Source of the DNA: Desulfobacteraceae bacterium
Lineage (GTDB): Bacteria > Desulfobacterota > Desulfobacteria > Desulfobacterales > Desulfobacteraceae
NCBI GenBank assembly: GCA_016744295.1
Contig: JADGEQ010000049.1
Span: forward strand, 1-51,134
Reading direction: 5' to 3'
Length of the DNA stretch: 51,134 nucleotides
Below are positions 26,265-34,435 of the stretch, piece after piece. The first letter of the stretch is position 1. Every line of letters starts with the position of its first letter. Below the pieces are notes generated by a model. The model was not told the origin of the DNA. It searched no databases and saw only the letters and a list, made by a program, of their open reading frames with translations. The position numbers were made by a program, and so were the translations under genes.

Positions 26265-26996
26265 TTATTGATCCCTGTCTTTTAAAAATTGCTCTCTGTC
26301 TTTAAAAAACGTCAGCACAAAATTGATGTGCTTGTTCATTACGGTATAGGCTTTATAAGGATCCCTGGCCTTGATGGCGGCCAGGATACTCTTGTGCTGA
26401 CGAAAAATTTCCTGGATATTTTTTGGGTCTTCATAGAGGCAGGCCAGATTTTCTCCGATGCCCAGGAAAAGATAATCATAAAAATTGCGCATGATCAAAA
26501 TGTGCAATGGGTTCTTTGCAGCATAGGCAATGGCCATGTGAAAGGCAGTATCTGCCTCGGTGCCCAGTCGCCCGGATTCGATTTCCGTCTGCATCTCGTC
26601 AACGCTCTGGCTCATGGCTGTGATATCGGCCTCATCTGCCCGTTTTGCTGCCAGGGCTGCTGCATTGCACTCCAGACCCATCCTAACTTCCAACAAATCT
26701 TCCAGGGAAGCATTCTGGGCCTCCATGGCCTTGGCCAGAGGATTTTCAAGTCCGGGATCAACAAGTTTAACAAAGGTTCCCTGGCCCTGTTTCTGGACAA
26801 TCATTCCCATGGTGACAAGGCGCTGGATGGCATCCCGGATCGTGGTTCGGCTGACATTCATTGCCTGGGCAAGTTCCCGCTCGGTCATCAGTTTTTCACC
26901 GGGTTTTAGGGTTCCCCTGAAAATAAGTTCCCGGATCTGGTCAAAGACCTGATCTGAAATGCGTTTTGGCTTTATGGGCTTAATGGGTGTTGTCAT
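26265..26996 (-). CDS. GntR-family regulator, FadR/LldR subgroup
   Basis: This 243-residue regulator has a winged helix domain (about 10-78: VFDQIRELIFRGTLKPGEKLMTERELAQAMNVSRTTIRDAIQRL, wing QGQGTFVKL) and an FCD domain (about 95-235) with D145/H149-like residues (ADTAFHMAIAYA) and a later histidine pair (FRQHKSI, NKHINF). LldR, PdhR and GlcC of this subgroup respond to lactate, pyruvate or glycolate and bind TGGT-N3-ACCA operators. Two such sites lie in the divergent glcD/dctP promoter region about 3.3 kb away. It is encoded next to the LutA-type gene, on the same strand. Regulation of the lactate module by this protein is therefore well supported, though inferred. Confidence 0.92.
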   Translation of the reverse strand: MTTPIKPIKPKRISDQVFDQIRELIFRGTLKPGEKLMTERELAQAMNVSRTTIRDAIQRLVTMGMIVQKQGQGTFVKLVDPGLENPLAKAMEAQNASLEDLLEVRMGLECNAAALAAKRADEADITAMSQSVDEMQTEIESGRLGTEADTAFHMAIAYAAKNPLHILIMRNFYDYLFLGIGENLACLYEDPKNIQEIFRQHKSILAAIKARDPYKAYTVMNKHINFVLTFFKDREQFLKDRDQ

Positions 26997-27092
26997 AATC
27001 TTAAATTATTTACCTGTCCATTTTTACCGGTCCAATTTTTAGGCGATTCAACATTCAGGACCTTTTATTTATTATAAAAATTAAACCCGTAA

Positions 27093-27120
27093 ATATTAAC
27101 CATTCCAGAGTTTATATCAA
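27093..27120 (-). promoter_or_regulatory. candidate sigma70 promoter of the LldR-like gene
   Basis: On the minus strand TTGATA (27120-27115) is followed after 16 bp by TAATAT (27098-27093). This is a good match to -35/-10 hexamers and lies about 97 bp upstream of the regulator's ATG. No TGGT-N3-ACCA site overlaps it, so autoregulation is not evident. Confidence 0.4.
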
Positions 27121-27296
27121 GTGTTTTTTAATAGGTTAAAACCATACCTCCGTCAAAGAGGAGATCCCCACCCGCCAAATATTTTGAAATCCGGATCGGC
27201 TAGCATAAGAATCTCATCTTGGTTGATTTCAGATTCTGAAGATGTCCACCCATTCTCTCCTTTGCAGGCAATGACAATGTTGTGGTTAATGATTGA

Positions 27297-28721
27297 TTAT
27301 TGGGTTTGTTCCTCCAGAAACCGGGCGTACAATTCCACAGGATGACAAACCTTGATATTTCGTTTCTGTTTGGCCAGCATATCGGAAATCTGCATCATAC
27401 AGGCGGGACAACCTGTTGAAACCGTTGTACAGCCTGTATCTGCGATATTTTTTTGTTTTAGGTTTCCAATGGAAGCAGACACATCATAGTGGTAGACATT
27501 AAAACTTCCCCCCATGCCGCAGCATTTGTCCGATCCTTCCATTTCAACCAGTCTAATTCCTGCTGCCCGGAGGATTTGCCGGGGCTGGGCGGCAACGCCC
27601 AGGGATTTTTTCAAATGGCAGGGATCGTGGTAGGTGACAATTTCTGGATCTTTTGCCGGGTCAACAGATGGTTGTCCAAAAAAATCAGGATCTACCCGGT
27701 CCACCAGAAATTGATTAATATCCATGGTCTTTTCGGACAATTGTTTCAATTGTTCTTTCACACCGCTGGCGGGATCCTTATAAATGGCAGGCCATAGTTT
27801 TTTAATGGTGGAGGTACAGGTGGCACAGGCTGTGATCAACACATCAAATTTTTCATTCCTGAACAAATCCAGGTGGTGATCCACCAATCGGGTAAAGGTT
27901 TTCCTGTCCCCGGAAGCAAGGGCCGGAATACCGCAGCAGCCTTGCCCCTGGGGGATGGTCAGTGTCACCCCATGGTGGGCGAGCACTCGGACGCCGGCAT
28001 GGGCCACATTGGGAAATACCTTGTCAATGAGGCAGCCGGTAAAGAACAATGCCCTTAGACCTCTGGTCGAACCTCTGGTCGAACCTCTGGTCGAACCTCT
28101 GGTCGAACCTCTGGTCGAACCTCTGGTCGGACTTTTGGTCGGACCTTTGGTCGGACCTTTGGTCGGGCCGGAAGCAGGCCCCTTCAGACTGAGATCTGTC
28201 AGGCTTTTGTGAAAAGGAGTTTTGGCCATGGGCAGAATATGCCGGTTGGCGAGCAGGGGGGAGACCAGCCTGGCACAGGAGGTTCCCTGGGCATTGGCAT
28301 TATCCTTGATGAACAAATGTTGAAACCGCCCGGCCCACTGGGTCAGGGCATCAAAAGTTTTGGGATTGGCCAGCATCCGTTTAAAGATCAGTTTTTTAAC
28401 CGGAGAAAGCCCCTTGTATTCTGCCAGAATGGCCCTGGCCTTGATGAATATCTCCAGAACATTCACCCCGGAAGGACAATTGGCGGCACAGGAACCGCAC
28501 AACAAACAGTTGTTCAACCGTTTATTTACCCCGTCTGGATCAACAAAAATATTTTCCATGAGGCCGGAAAGCAGGGCCAGTTTGCCCCTGGCAACATCGG
28601 CCTCCTTCCGGGTCTGTTCAAAAAGGGGGCATACCGACTGGCACATGCCGCAACGGATACAGGTGACCAATTGTTCTTCCAGTTCTTTGACAAGGGCTGC
28701 CAACTCATTCATTTGTGCCAT
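27297..28721 (-). CDS. Fe-S/CCG-domain partner of the D-lactate dehydrogenase (GlcF/LutA type)
   Basis: This 474-residue protein partners the FAD subunit encoded 1 bp upstream and should carry electrons from it toward the quinone pool. Two 4Fe-4S motifs lie near the N-terminus (CIRCGMCQSVCP 21-32; CLLCGSCAANCP 72-83). Two CCG domains follow: FTGC (227-230) with GCCGIP, and YHDPCHLKKSLG with KCCGMGG. Between them, residues 185-220 are nine tetrapeptide repeats (GPTK x3, SPTR, GSTR x5) coded by a 12-bp minisatellite, an insertion unusual for the family. It corresponds to DVU3028 in the Desulfovibrio lactate locus. Glycolate is the alternative substrate. An ATG three codons in is an alternative start. 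Confidence 0.88.
   Translation of the reverse strand: MAQMNELAALVKELEEQLVTCIRCGMCQSVCPLFEQTRKEADVARGKLALLSGLMENIFVDPDGVNKRLNNCLLCGSCAANCPSGVNVLEIFIKARAILAEYKGLSPVKKLIFKRMLANPKTFDALTQWAGRFQHLFIKDNANAQGTSCARLVSPLLANRHILPMAKTPFHKSLTDLSLKGPASGPTKGPTKGPTKSPTRGSTRGSTRGSTRGSTRGSTRGLRALFFTGCLIDKVFPNVAHAGVRVLAHHGVTLTIPQGQGCCGIPALASGDRKTFTRLVDHHLDLFRNEKFDVLITACATCTSTIKKLWPAIYKDPASGVKEQLKQLSEKTMDINQFLVDRVDPDFFGQPSVDPAKDPEIVTYHDPCHLKKSLGVAAQPRQILRAAGIRLVEMEGSDKCCGMGGSFNVYHYDVSASIGNLKQKNIADTGCTTVSTGCPACMMQISDMLAKQKRNIKVCHPVELYARFLEEQTQ
28059..28166 (-). repeat. in-frame 12-bp minisatellite, nine units
   Basis: Nine head-to-tail 12-bp units with plus-strand consensus ACCTCTGGTCGA. Units 1-5 (28059-28118) are identical, unit 6 differs at the last base, and units 7-9 carry ACTTTTGGTCGG or ACCTTTGGTCGG. 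Reading the minus strand, they encode G-S-T-R and G-P-T-K tetrapeptides between the Fe-S and CCG domains of the LutA-type protein. The unit length is a multiple of three, so copy-number change keeps the frame. Identical units at one edge indicate recent expansion. Confidence 0.95.
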
Positions 28722-28722
28722 T

Positions 28723-30123
28723 TTAACTTATATCCTTTTGGGAGACCCCTGTTATTTTACCCGGGTTAAGAATGTTGTGGGGATCCAGAGCTGCGCGAAG
28801 CCGCCGGGAAAAGAGTATGGAGGACCATCCGGTTTCCTTTTCAAGGAAGGGGGCCTTGGCAATACCGGTTCCGTGTTCACCGGACAGGGTGCCGCCCATC
28901 CCCAGGGCTTTGTCAAAAATTGCTTCAATGGCCTCCTCCACCCGTTTGAATTCTTCAACATTTCTGCGGTCGGTGAGGATGGTGGGATGGAGATTGCCGT
29001 CGCCGGCATGGCCAAAGGTACCGATGTCGATTCGATACTTCCTGGCAATATCCTGGAGGGCCCGGACCATTTCAGGAATTTTGCTTCTGGGAACCGTGGC
29101 ATCTTCCAGGACCAGTGTGGGTTTCAGCTTGGCAAGGGCAGACAGGGCAGACCTTCTTGCCGACCAGATTTTTTCCCTTTCTTCATCTGTTTCCGCCCGT
29201 TTAATATTTTTGGCCCCCATTTTCCGGCAGAGCGCTTCCACCTTTTCGCCCTCTTCGGCCACAACAGCAGGGTGGCCATCCACCTCAATGAGCAGCAGAG
29301 CCGCCGCATCAACCGGGAGACCTGCATGGGAAAAATCCTCCACCGCCCGAATCGTAAAATTGTCCAGAATTTCCAGGGTGGCAGGGACGATATGGGCGGC
29401 AATGATTTCAGCCACGGTTTCAGATGCCGCATCTATTGTTTCATAGGCGGCCACCATGGACTGCCTTGCCGCTGGGGCGGGAATAAGTTTTAAGATGATT
29501 TCATCAAGTATGCCCAGGGTGCCTTCGGATCCTGTCATCAATCCCGTGAGATTGTATCCGGTGGCGCATTTAACGGTTCTGGACCCGGTTTTGACATAAT
29601 TGCCCTGGGCATCAAAAAAATGAAGCCCCATGACATAATCCTTGGTGACGCCATATTTGAGTCCCCGCAAACCCCCGGCATTTTCCGCCACATTCCCCCC
29701 CAGGGTGGAGACGGCCTGGCTTCCAGGGTCCGGCGGATAAAAAAGCCCCTTTTTCTCCACGGCCGCAGCAAGGGTGGCCGTGACAACCCCGGGTTGAACC
29801 ACGGCATACATATCCTGTTCATTGATTTCGATAATTTTATTGAGCCGTCCCGTGAGCAGCACAATCCCGGAAGATTCCGGAATGGTACCCCCGGACAGGT
29901 TGGTGCCGGATCCCCGGACCGTGATGGGGATGCGATTTTCATGGCAAAGCGTTATGATTTTGCCAACCTCCCGTTTGGTGCCCGGCATCACAGCAGCAAA
30001 GGGCATCTGTGAATCAAGCACTGCTGCATCATATGAATAGGTAAGCATGTCCTCTTTCTCCGTTAGCAGATATTCGGATGTGACAATCTTTTTTAATTCG
30101 CGAAGAATAGACTGGCTGATCAT
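28723..30123 (-). CDS. FAD-linked D-lactate/glycolate dehydrogenase subunit (GlcD type)
   Basis: This 466-residue flavoprotein oxidises a 2-hydroxyacid (D-lactate most likely) and passes electrons to the Fe-S protein encoded downstream. The FAD_binding_4 domain (about 40-215) has TVRGSGTNLSGG, VVQPGV, YPPDPGSQAVSTLGGNVAENAGG and GYNLTGLMTGSEGTLGI. The FAD-oxidase C domain has FGHAGDGNLHPT and the closing GGTLSGEHGTGIAK...DPHNILNPGKI. I start at 30123: AAAAGGGG lies 6 nt before this ATG, whereas a 40-codon upstream extension is basic, non-conserved and would cover an operator. It matches DVU3027-type enzymes. Glycolate is the main alternative substrate. Confidence 0.9.
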   Translation of the reverse strand: MISQSILRELKKIVTSEYLLTEKEDMLTYSYDAAVLDSQMPFAAVMPGTKREVGKIITLCHENRIPITVRGSGTNLSGGTIPESSGIVLLTGRLNKIIEINEQDMYAVVQPGVVTATLAAAVEKKGLFYPPDPGSQAVSTLGGNVAENAGGLRGLKYGVTKDYVMGLHFFDAQGNYVKTGSRTVKCATGYNLTGLMTGSEGTLGILDEIILKLIPAPAARQSMVAAYETIDAASETVAEIIAAHIVPATLEILDNFTIRAVEDFSHAGLPVDAAALLLIEVDGHPAVVAEEGEKVEALCRKMGAKNIKRAETDEEREKIWSARRSALSALAKLKPTLVLEDATVPRSKIPEMVRALQDIARKYRIDIGTFGHAGDGNLHPTILTDRRNVEEFKRVEEAIEAIFDKALGMGGTLSGEHGTGIAKAPFLEKETGWSSILFSRRLRAALDPHNILNPGKITGVSQKDIS

Positions 30124-30142
30124 ATTTGCCCCTTTTGTATCA

Positions 30143-30153
30143 TGGTAGTACCA
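30143..30153. promoter_or_regulatory. TGGT-N3-ACCA operator upstream of glcD
   Basis: TGGTAGTACCA, a perfect match to the PdhR/LldR/GlcC core TGGT-N3-ACCA, lies 20 bp upstream of the glcD start codon. On the minus strand it would overlap the -10 region or transcription start, a position that gives repression. It pairs with a second copy at 30342-30352 in the same divergent region. The likely ligand is the LldR-like GntR protein encoded at 26265-26996. Confidence 0.65.
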
Positions 30154-30311
30154 ATTTGAGATTTTGGTCAGGTTCTTTGCTTTCAGTGTGGATGTGTCAG
30201 AGCGCCTTCTCGTATGAGCACCTGCGCCTCGAGACAGAACCAACTGAATTTATTTAATAATAAATTATATAGCAGACTTTAAAACAAAAAACAAATATTT
30301 AAATATTTTTC

Positions 30312-30352
30312 TTGACAAAACTATTTCCAGACCTTAATTAATGGTCATACCA
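30312..30352 (+). promoter_or_regulatory. TRAP operon promoter with TGGT-N3-ACCA operator
   Basis: TTGACA (30312-30317), 17 bp, then TAATTA (30335-30340; a weak -10). Directly downstream, TGGTCATACCA at 30342-30352 is a perfect TGGT-N3-ACCA core. A regulator bound there would cover the transcription start and repress dctPQM and possibly lutC-lutBA. The leader to the dctP start codon is about 180 nt long. Confidence 0.6.
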
Positions 30353-30531
30353 AAGAAAACGCATGTTTTTTTAAGACTTTACTAAAAATTGGTTTGCTGG
30401 AAAACCTTTAAAACAAAGGACCGGGAAAGGAGGCAGAAACAGATCAACGGCAAAACCTATCGCTGGGTTGATTTTCAGTCCAGGTTTGTATCCATGATTT
30501 TACCCTAGGCAATTTAAGGATGGAGGAAGAA

Positions 30532-31683
30532 ATGAAAAAAAGCTTAACCGTACTGATTACCTGCTTGATGGCATTCCTGTTCGTCTGCGGCAATTCCTAT
30601 GCCGGCAAACGCGAAAAATTTGGTGAAGATCCCCGCCATAAAGATGCAAAACGCGTTTCATTCAAAACATCTGAAGAAAAAATTCGCTGGAAAATGGTCA
30701 TGCCCTGGTCCAAAGGGCTTTTGTTTTATGATATTGCCGTGCATTTTGCCGACAGTGTCCGCCTGGCATCCGCCGGCAGACTGGATATTAAACCCTTTTC
30801 TGCAGGAGAATTGGTACCGGCCAATCAAACATTTGATGCTGTTTCAGCAGGTTCCGTTCAGATGGCCCATGGATCTCCCCTTTATTGGAAAGGTAAAAAC
30901 GAAGCCTTTGTTGCCTTTGCTTCCGTCCCCTTCGGTCTGGATGCTGAAGGATACAATATCTGGCTCTATGAGAAAGGCGGCCTTGAAATGCTGCAAAAAC
31001 TCTATGCAAAGCATGGTATGTTTGCCCTGCCAGCCGGGCAGACAGGCCAGGAGATGGGTCTTTTTTCCAATAAAAAAGCCACAACAATGGCAGATTTTAA
31101 AGGCATGCGGATTCGGACCCCGGGCTGGTACATGGATATTATGAACCAACTGGGCGCTTCCGTCAGCCCCCTTCCCGGTGGCGAGGTATATCTGGCCCTT
31201 GAAAGGGGCGTTATTGATGCGGCGGAATATTCAACCCCTGCCATCAATTATCCCATGGGATTTGACGAAATCACCAAATATGCCATCCAGCCAGGGGTTC
31301 ACCAGCCAGCCTTCCAGTGCGACGTTATCTTTAACCAGAAAGCCTATGATGCACTTCCGGCGGATCTTAAATGGATAATAGACATCTGCGCCAAAGAGAC
31401 CCAGCTGTGGAGCTACAACTGGATCAACAGCCTGAATGCAAAAGCCATGACCTTGTTTAAAAAGAATGTTGAAATTGTAAAAATGGACAAGGAAACCATT
31501 ATTGAATTCAGAAAAATGACCAAAACCTACCTGGATTCGGTAAAGGCTAAATATCCAGATGTTAAGGAAGCATTGGATTCCCAGGAACAATTCATCGAAG
31601 AATATTCCGTATGGAGAGAGGCAAGGGGCGGCGCGACACCTTGGCCCTATAAAACCTTTATCCAGGGAAAAACAACAGAATAA
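30532..31683 (+). CDS. dctP: TRAP transporter substrate-binding protein (DctP type)
   Basis: This periplasmic solute receptor of a TRAP transporter has 383 residues after a signal peptide (about 1-24, GNSYA). The domain begins KIRWKMVMPWSKG and includes the conserved arginine region KGMRIRTPGWYMDIMNQLGASVSPLPGGEVYLALERGVIDAAEY (about 182-226), whose Arg usually binds the ligand carboxylate. The start at 30532 is set by GGAGG 5 nt upstream; an upstream ATG at 30520 overlaps that site. Placement between lactate dehydrogenase genes suggests lactate, pyruvate or another 2-hydroxycarboxylate as ligand. In Desulfovibrio the equivalent locus has a lactate permease instead. Confidence 0.92.
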   Translation: MKKSLTVLITCLMAFLFVCGNSYAGKREKFGEDPRHKDAKRVSFKTSEEKIRWKMVMPWSKGLLFYDIAVHFADSVRLASAGRLDIKPFSAGELVPANQTFDAVSAGSVQMAHGSPLYWKGKNEAFVAFASVPFGLDAEGYNIWLYEKGGLEMLQKLYAKHGMFALPAGQTGQEMGLFSNKKATTMADFKGMRIRTPGWYMDIMNQLGASVSPLPGGEVYLALERGVIDAAEYSTPAINYPMGFDEITKYAIQPGVHQPAFQCDVIFNQKAYDALPADLKWIIDICAKETQLWSYNWINSLNAKAMTLFKKNVEIVKMDKETIIEFRKMTKTYLDSVKAKYPDVKEALDSQEQFIEEYSVWREARGGATPWPYKTFIQGKTTE

Positions 31684-31697
31684 CAAAGGGTTAACTA

Positions 31698-31751
31698 GGG
31701 TCTGACTGCCTGATTTATGATCCCAATACTTCGCACCAGGCAGTCAAACCC
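31698..31751 (+). terminator. dctP-dctQ intercistronic hairpin
   Basis: Arms at 31698-31712 and 31737-31751 form a 15-bp stem with one mismatch (core TGACTGCCTG / CAGGCAGTCA) and a 24-nt loop. It starts 14 nt after the dctP stop codon. No U-tract follows, so full termination is unlikely; a role in protecting the dctP 3' end or partial attenuation is more plausible, giving excess binding protein over membrane subunits. Confidence 0.6.
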
Positions 31752-31796
31752 CTACTTGCCCAAGTTTTTAGACTATTTTCCATAGAGGATTTTATC

Positions 31797-32315
31797 ATGA
31801 CGGCGGAATCACTATCAAAAAAGCTGGAAACCTTTATCAAAAAAGAAGGGGAAATCACCTCATTTCTTGTATACCCTCTTTTGTTTATCGTGGTGTATGA
31901 GGTTTTCATGCGATATGTTTTCAACTCTCCCACCACCTGGGGATTTGAGGCCACCACCTTTTTGTACGGTCTCCATTATATGTTCGGGCTGGCCTATACG
32001 GATTTGTACGACGGCCATGTAAAGGTGGATATCTTCACCTCCTATATGCCCCAAAAGGTTCAAATCATTCTAAAAATAATTACCAATTTGATCTTTTTCA
32101 TGCCGGTAATGATCTGTACAAGTATCTGGTCCATTCGCTTTGCCTTTAAATCCACCATAGGCCTGGAAGTCAATCCCACCAGCTGGGCTCCGGCCATCTG
32201 GCCCCTGAAAATTCTGATGGCCGCATGTTTTTTGTTTCTTGTCATCCAGGGAATTGCAAATCTGATCAATGATATTAACCGCCTGAAGCACAGCGAGGTA
32301 AGCAATGAGTCTTGA
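31797..32315 (+). CDS. dctQ: TRAP transporter small membrane subunit (DctQ type)
   Basis: This 172-residue subunit has four hydrophobic segments (about 21-39, 58-75, 94-115, 136-158), the DctQ topology. The first helix region carries VVYEVFMRYVFNSPTTWGFEAT, the conserved R-Y-x-F-N-x-P-x-x-W motif of the family. It forms the membrane complex with DctM in a sodium-driven TRAP importer. The gene overlaps dctM by 11 bp and lies 113 bp after dctP, behind a hairpin. Confidence 0.92.
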   Translation: MTAESLSKKLETFIKKEGEITSFLVYPLLFIVVYEVFMRYVFNSPTTWGFEATTFLYGLHYMFGLAYTDLYDGHVKVDIFTSYMPQKVQIILKIITNLIFFMPVMICTSIWSIRFAFKSTIGLEVNPTSWAPAIWPLKILMAACFLFLVIQGIANLINDINRLKHSEVSNES

Positions 32316-33648
32316 ACTGATGACACTGGCCATGTTCGCCACCCTTATTCTGGCCATCACCCTGGGGCATCCCCTGGCCTATACCCTGGCCGCGGTGGCC
32401 ACCCTGTTCGGCCTGATTGACAACGGGTTTTCCATTCCCATGCTCTTTGACATGTTTGCCAACAACGCCTGGGGATTGATGAACAATTACACCCTGGTGG
32501 CCATCCCCCTGTTTATTCTCATGGCCCAGCTTCTGGACCGGTCCAAGGTGTCAGATGCGCTGTTTGAATCCTTGTACATCGTTCTGGGCGGTATCAAAGG
32601 GGGCCTGGGCCTTGCTGTGGTTGTGGTCTGCACCGTGTTTGCCGCCACCACCGGTATCATTGGTGCTTCGGTTGTGGCCATGGGTCTTTTGGCAACACCG
32701 GCCCTGGTCAACAAGGGATATCAAAAGGAATTGACCGCTGGCATCATCTGTGCCTCCGGCACCCTGGGCATTCTGATCCCCCCTTCCATCATGATGGTGG
32801 TTTACGGCGGGCTTACCGGCCTCAAGGAAACCTCGGTGGGCAATTTGTTTGCCGGTGCCATTCTACCCGGCCTGATTCTGGCCAGCCTTTATTTTGTCTA
32901 TATTCTGATTCGCTGTAATCTTGACCCCGCCCTGGGGCCTCCCATTTCAAAAGAGGAGGCCCTCACCCATACGGCCAGACAGAAATGGGCCATGACCCTC
33001 AAATCACTGCTCCCCCCCATGGTGCTGATCCTGTCGGTCATGGGAACCATCCTGGCCGGGGTGGCCACCCCCACGGAAGCTGCCGGCATAGGTGCTCTGG
33101 GCGCCATGGTACTGGCATTTTTCAATAAAAAACTCAATTTCCAGGTCCTCAAAGAATCCTCCTATGCTACCTTGAGAACCACGGCTATGGTCATGATGCT
33201 TTTTGTGGGCGGAAAATTTTTTTCCACTGTGTTCCTGAGCATGGGCGGCGGTGATGTGGTGGCAGATCTTCTCGTCGGATCCGGTATGAATCGCTGGCTG
33301 GTCCTGTTTGTCATGATGGGCATCGTCTTTTTAATGGGAATGTTCATTGACTGGGCAGCCATTCTTTTGGTTACCGTGCCGATTTTTCTGCCCATTGCCA
33401 TGGAGCTGGGGTTTGATCCTCTCTGGTTCTCCCTGCTTTTGTGCGTGAATCTTCAGACCTCCTTTTTAACCCCACCCTTTGGATATGCCCTGTTTTATTT
33501 TAAAGGGGTGGCCCCGGAAGGCTATACCATGATGCATATTTACAAAGGGATTCTTCCCTTTGTGGTGCTCCAGGTTATCAGTATGGTCATTCTCTGCCTG
33601 TTCCCCGGTGTTGTGACCTGGCTGCCGGGAATCTTTTTCGGTTCTTGA
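32305..33648 (+). CDS. dctM: TRAP transporter large membrane subunit (DctM type)
   Basis: This 447-residue, roughly 12-helix subunit catalyses Na+-coupled transport. Family hallmarks are AIPLFILMAQLLDRS, VVCTVFAATTGIIGASVVAMG, GIICASGTLGILIPPSIMMVVYGGLT and GVATPTEAAGIGALGAM, with a C-terminal NLQTSFLTPPFGYALFYFKGV segment; the paired GxxIPPS and TPP hairpins form the sodium and substrate site. Start and stop are consistent with coupling to dctQ. It is followed by 124 bp and lutC. Confidence 0.94.
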   Translation: MSLELMTLAMFATLILAITLGHPLAYTLAAVATLFGLIDNGFSIPMLFDMFANNAWGLMNNYTLVAIPLFILMAQLLDRSKVSDALFESLYIVLGGIKGGLGLAVVVVCTVFAATTGIIGASVVAMGLLATPALVNKGYQKELTAGIICASGTLGILIPPSIMMVVYGGLTGLKETSVGNLFAGAILPGLILASLYFVYILIRCNLDPALGPPISKEEALTHTARQKWAMTLKSLLPPMVLILSVMGTILAGVATPTEAAGIGALGAMVLAFFNKKLNFQVLKESSYATLRTTAMVMMLFVGGKFFSTVFLSMGGGDVVADLLVGSGMNRWLVLFVMMGIVFLMGMFIDWAAILLVTVPIFLPIAMELGFDPLWFSLLLCVNLQTSFLTPPFGYALFYFKGVAPEGYTMMHIYKGILPFVVLQVISMVILCLFPGVVTWLPGIFFGS

Positions 33649-33680
33649 TAAACAGAATCCAGCTTTACCCCTGTTTCCCA

Positions 33681-33727
33681 AAATGGCGCACCTGGAAAAA
33701 TACATATCTTCTTCATCTGCGCCATTT
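33681..33727 (+). promoter_or_regulatory. 10-bp perfect inverted repeat between dctM and lutC
   Basis: AAATGGCGCA at 33681-33690 and its exact complement TGCGCCATTT at 33718-33727 are separated by 27 nt. There is no T-run after it, and the loop is long for a terminator. It could be a paired regulator site or an mRNA stem that lowers or separates expression of lutC-lutBA from the TRAP genes. Confidence 0.4.
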
Positions 33728-33772
33728 AGTTTGTGGTGAAATCATTTGCATTTATGAAAAAAACGGGGGAAA

Positions 33773-34432
33773 ATGGGTGAAAACGCTATCAGGAACAGGA
33801 GTGATACCACCATGAACACCACCGCAAATAAAAATTCACTCACCAGGGAATTCATTGAAAAAGCCTCTCTTGTATCCGCCCGGATTTATCGGGTCCAGGA
33901 CCTGAGGTCTGCTCTGAATAAGGCCCTTGAACTCTGTCGCTCAAAATTGCCCTGCGACTCTCAGATGGAACCGGATCAGAAGGAAACCCCGATACCCGGA
34001 GAAAAGCTGCGGGTTATGGCAGCTCCCAATCTGGATGAGGTGGATTTTACAAGACTTGACACTGTTTGCCGGGAATCCGGAGACATTTGTTTGATCCGGG
34101 ATAATCTCAGGTTATACCCCGGCGGCATTGACATGGGCGTCACCACAGTGGATTTTGGTATTGCCGAAACCGGAACCCTGGTATTAAATTCCGATTCCGA
34201 AGAGACTCGGCTTTCCACCATGCTCTGCGAAACCCATGTGGCCATTTTAGAGGAATCAAAGATCCGGGAGACCGCTCTTACCATGACCGATGAACTCAAG
34301 GATCTTACCGGGCAAGCTTCTTCCTACACCGCTTTTATCACAGGGGCCAGCAGAACAGCCGATATTGAACGGGTTTTAGCACTGGGGGTTCACGGGCCTC
34401 TGGAACTTGTAATCCTATTGGTGGAGGCATAA
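33773..34432 (+). CDS. lutC: lactate utilization protein C (LUD domain)
   Basis: This 219-residue LUD-domain protein (LutC/YkgG family) is a subunit of the LutABC-type L-lactate dehydrogenase that oxidises L-lactate to pyruvate. The central region has GGIDMGVTTVDFGIAETGTLVLNSDSEETRLSTMLCETHVAIL (about 122-164), the LUD core, and the C-terminus has the SRTADIE motif followed by LGVHGPLELVILLVE. It lies 3 bp before lutBA. An internal ATG at 33812 (AGGAG 10 nt upstream) is an alternative start; the one used has GGGGG 3 nt upstream. It corresponds to DVU3032. Confidence 0.9.
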   Translation: MGENAIRNRSDTTMNTTANKNSLTREFIEKASLVSARIYRVQDLRSALNKALELCRSKLPCDSQMEPDQKETPIPGEKLRVMAAPNLDEVDFTRLDTVCRESGDICLIRDNLRLYPGGIDMGVTTVDFGIAETGTLVLNSDSEETRLSTMLCETHVAILEESKIRETALTMTDELKDLTGQASSYTAFITGASRTADIERVLALGVHGPLELVILLVEA

Positions 34433-34435
34433 CCC

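Noticed and set aside
28059..28166. CRISPR array
   Set aside because: Units are contiguous 12-mers without spacers, inside a coding frame, and no cas gene is near.
27955..28212. Plus-strand frame with VEPL repeats
   Set aside because: Antisense translation of the 12-bp minisatellite inside the LutA-type gene.
28360..29493. 377-codon plus-strand frame opposite lutA/glcD
   Set aside because: Antisense shadow; glcD has clear FAD-domain motifs on the other strand.
30124..30243. Forty-codon N-terminal extension of glcD
   Set aside because: Basic, non-conserved, lies over an operator, and the inner ATG at 30123 has a proper ribosome-binding site.
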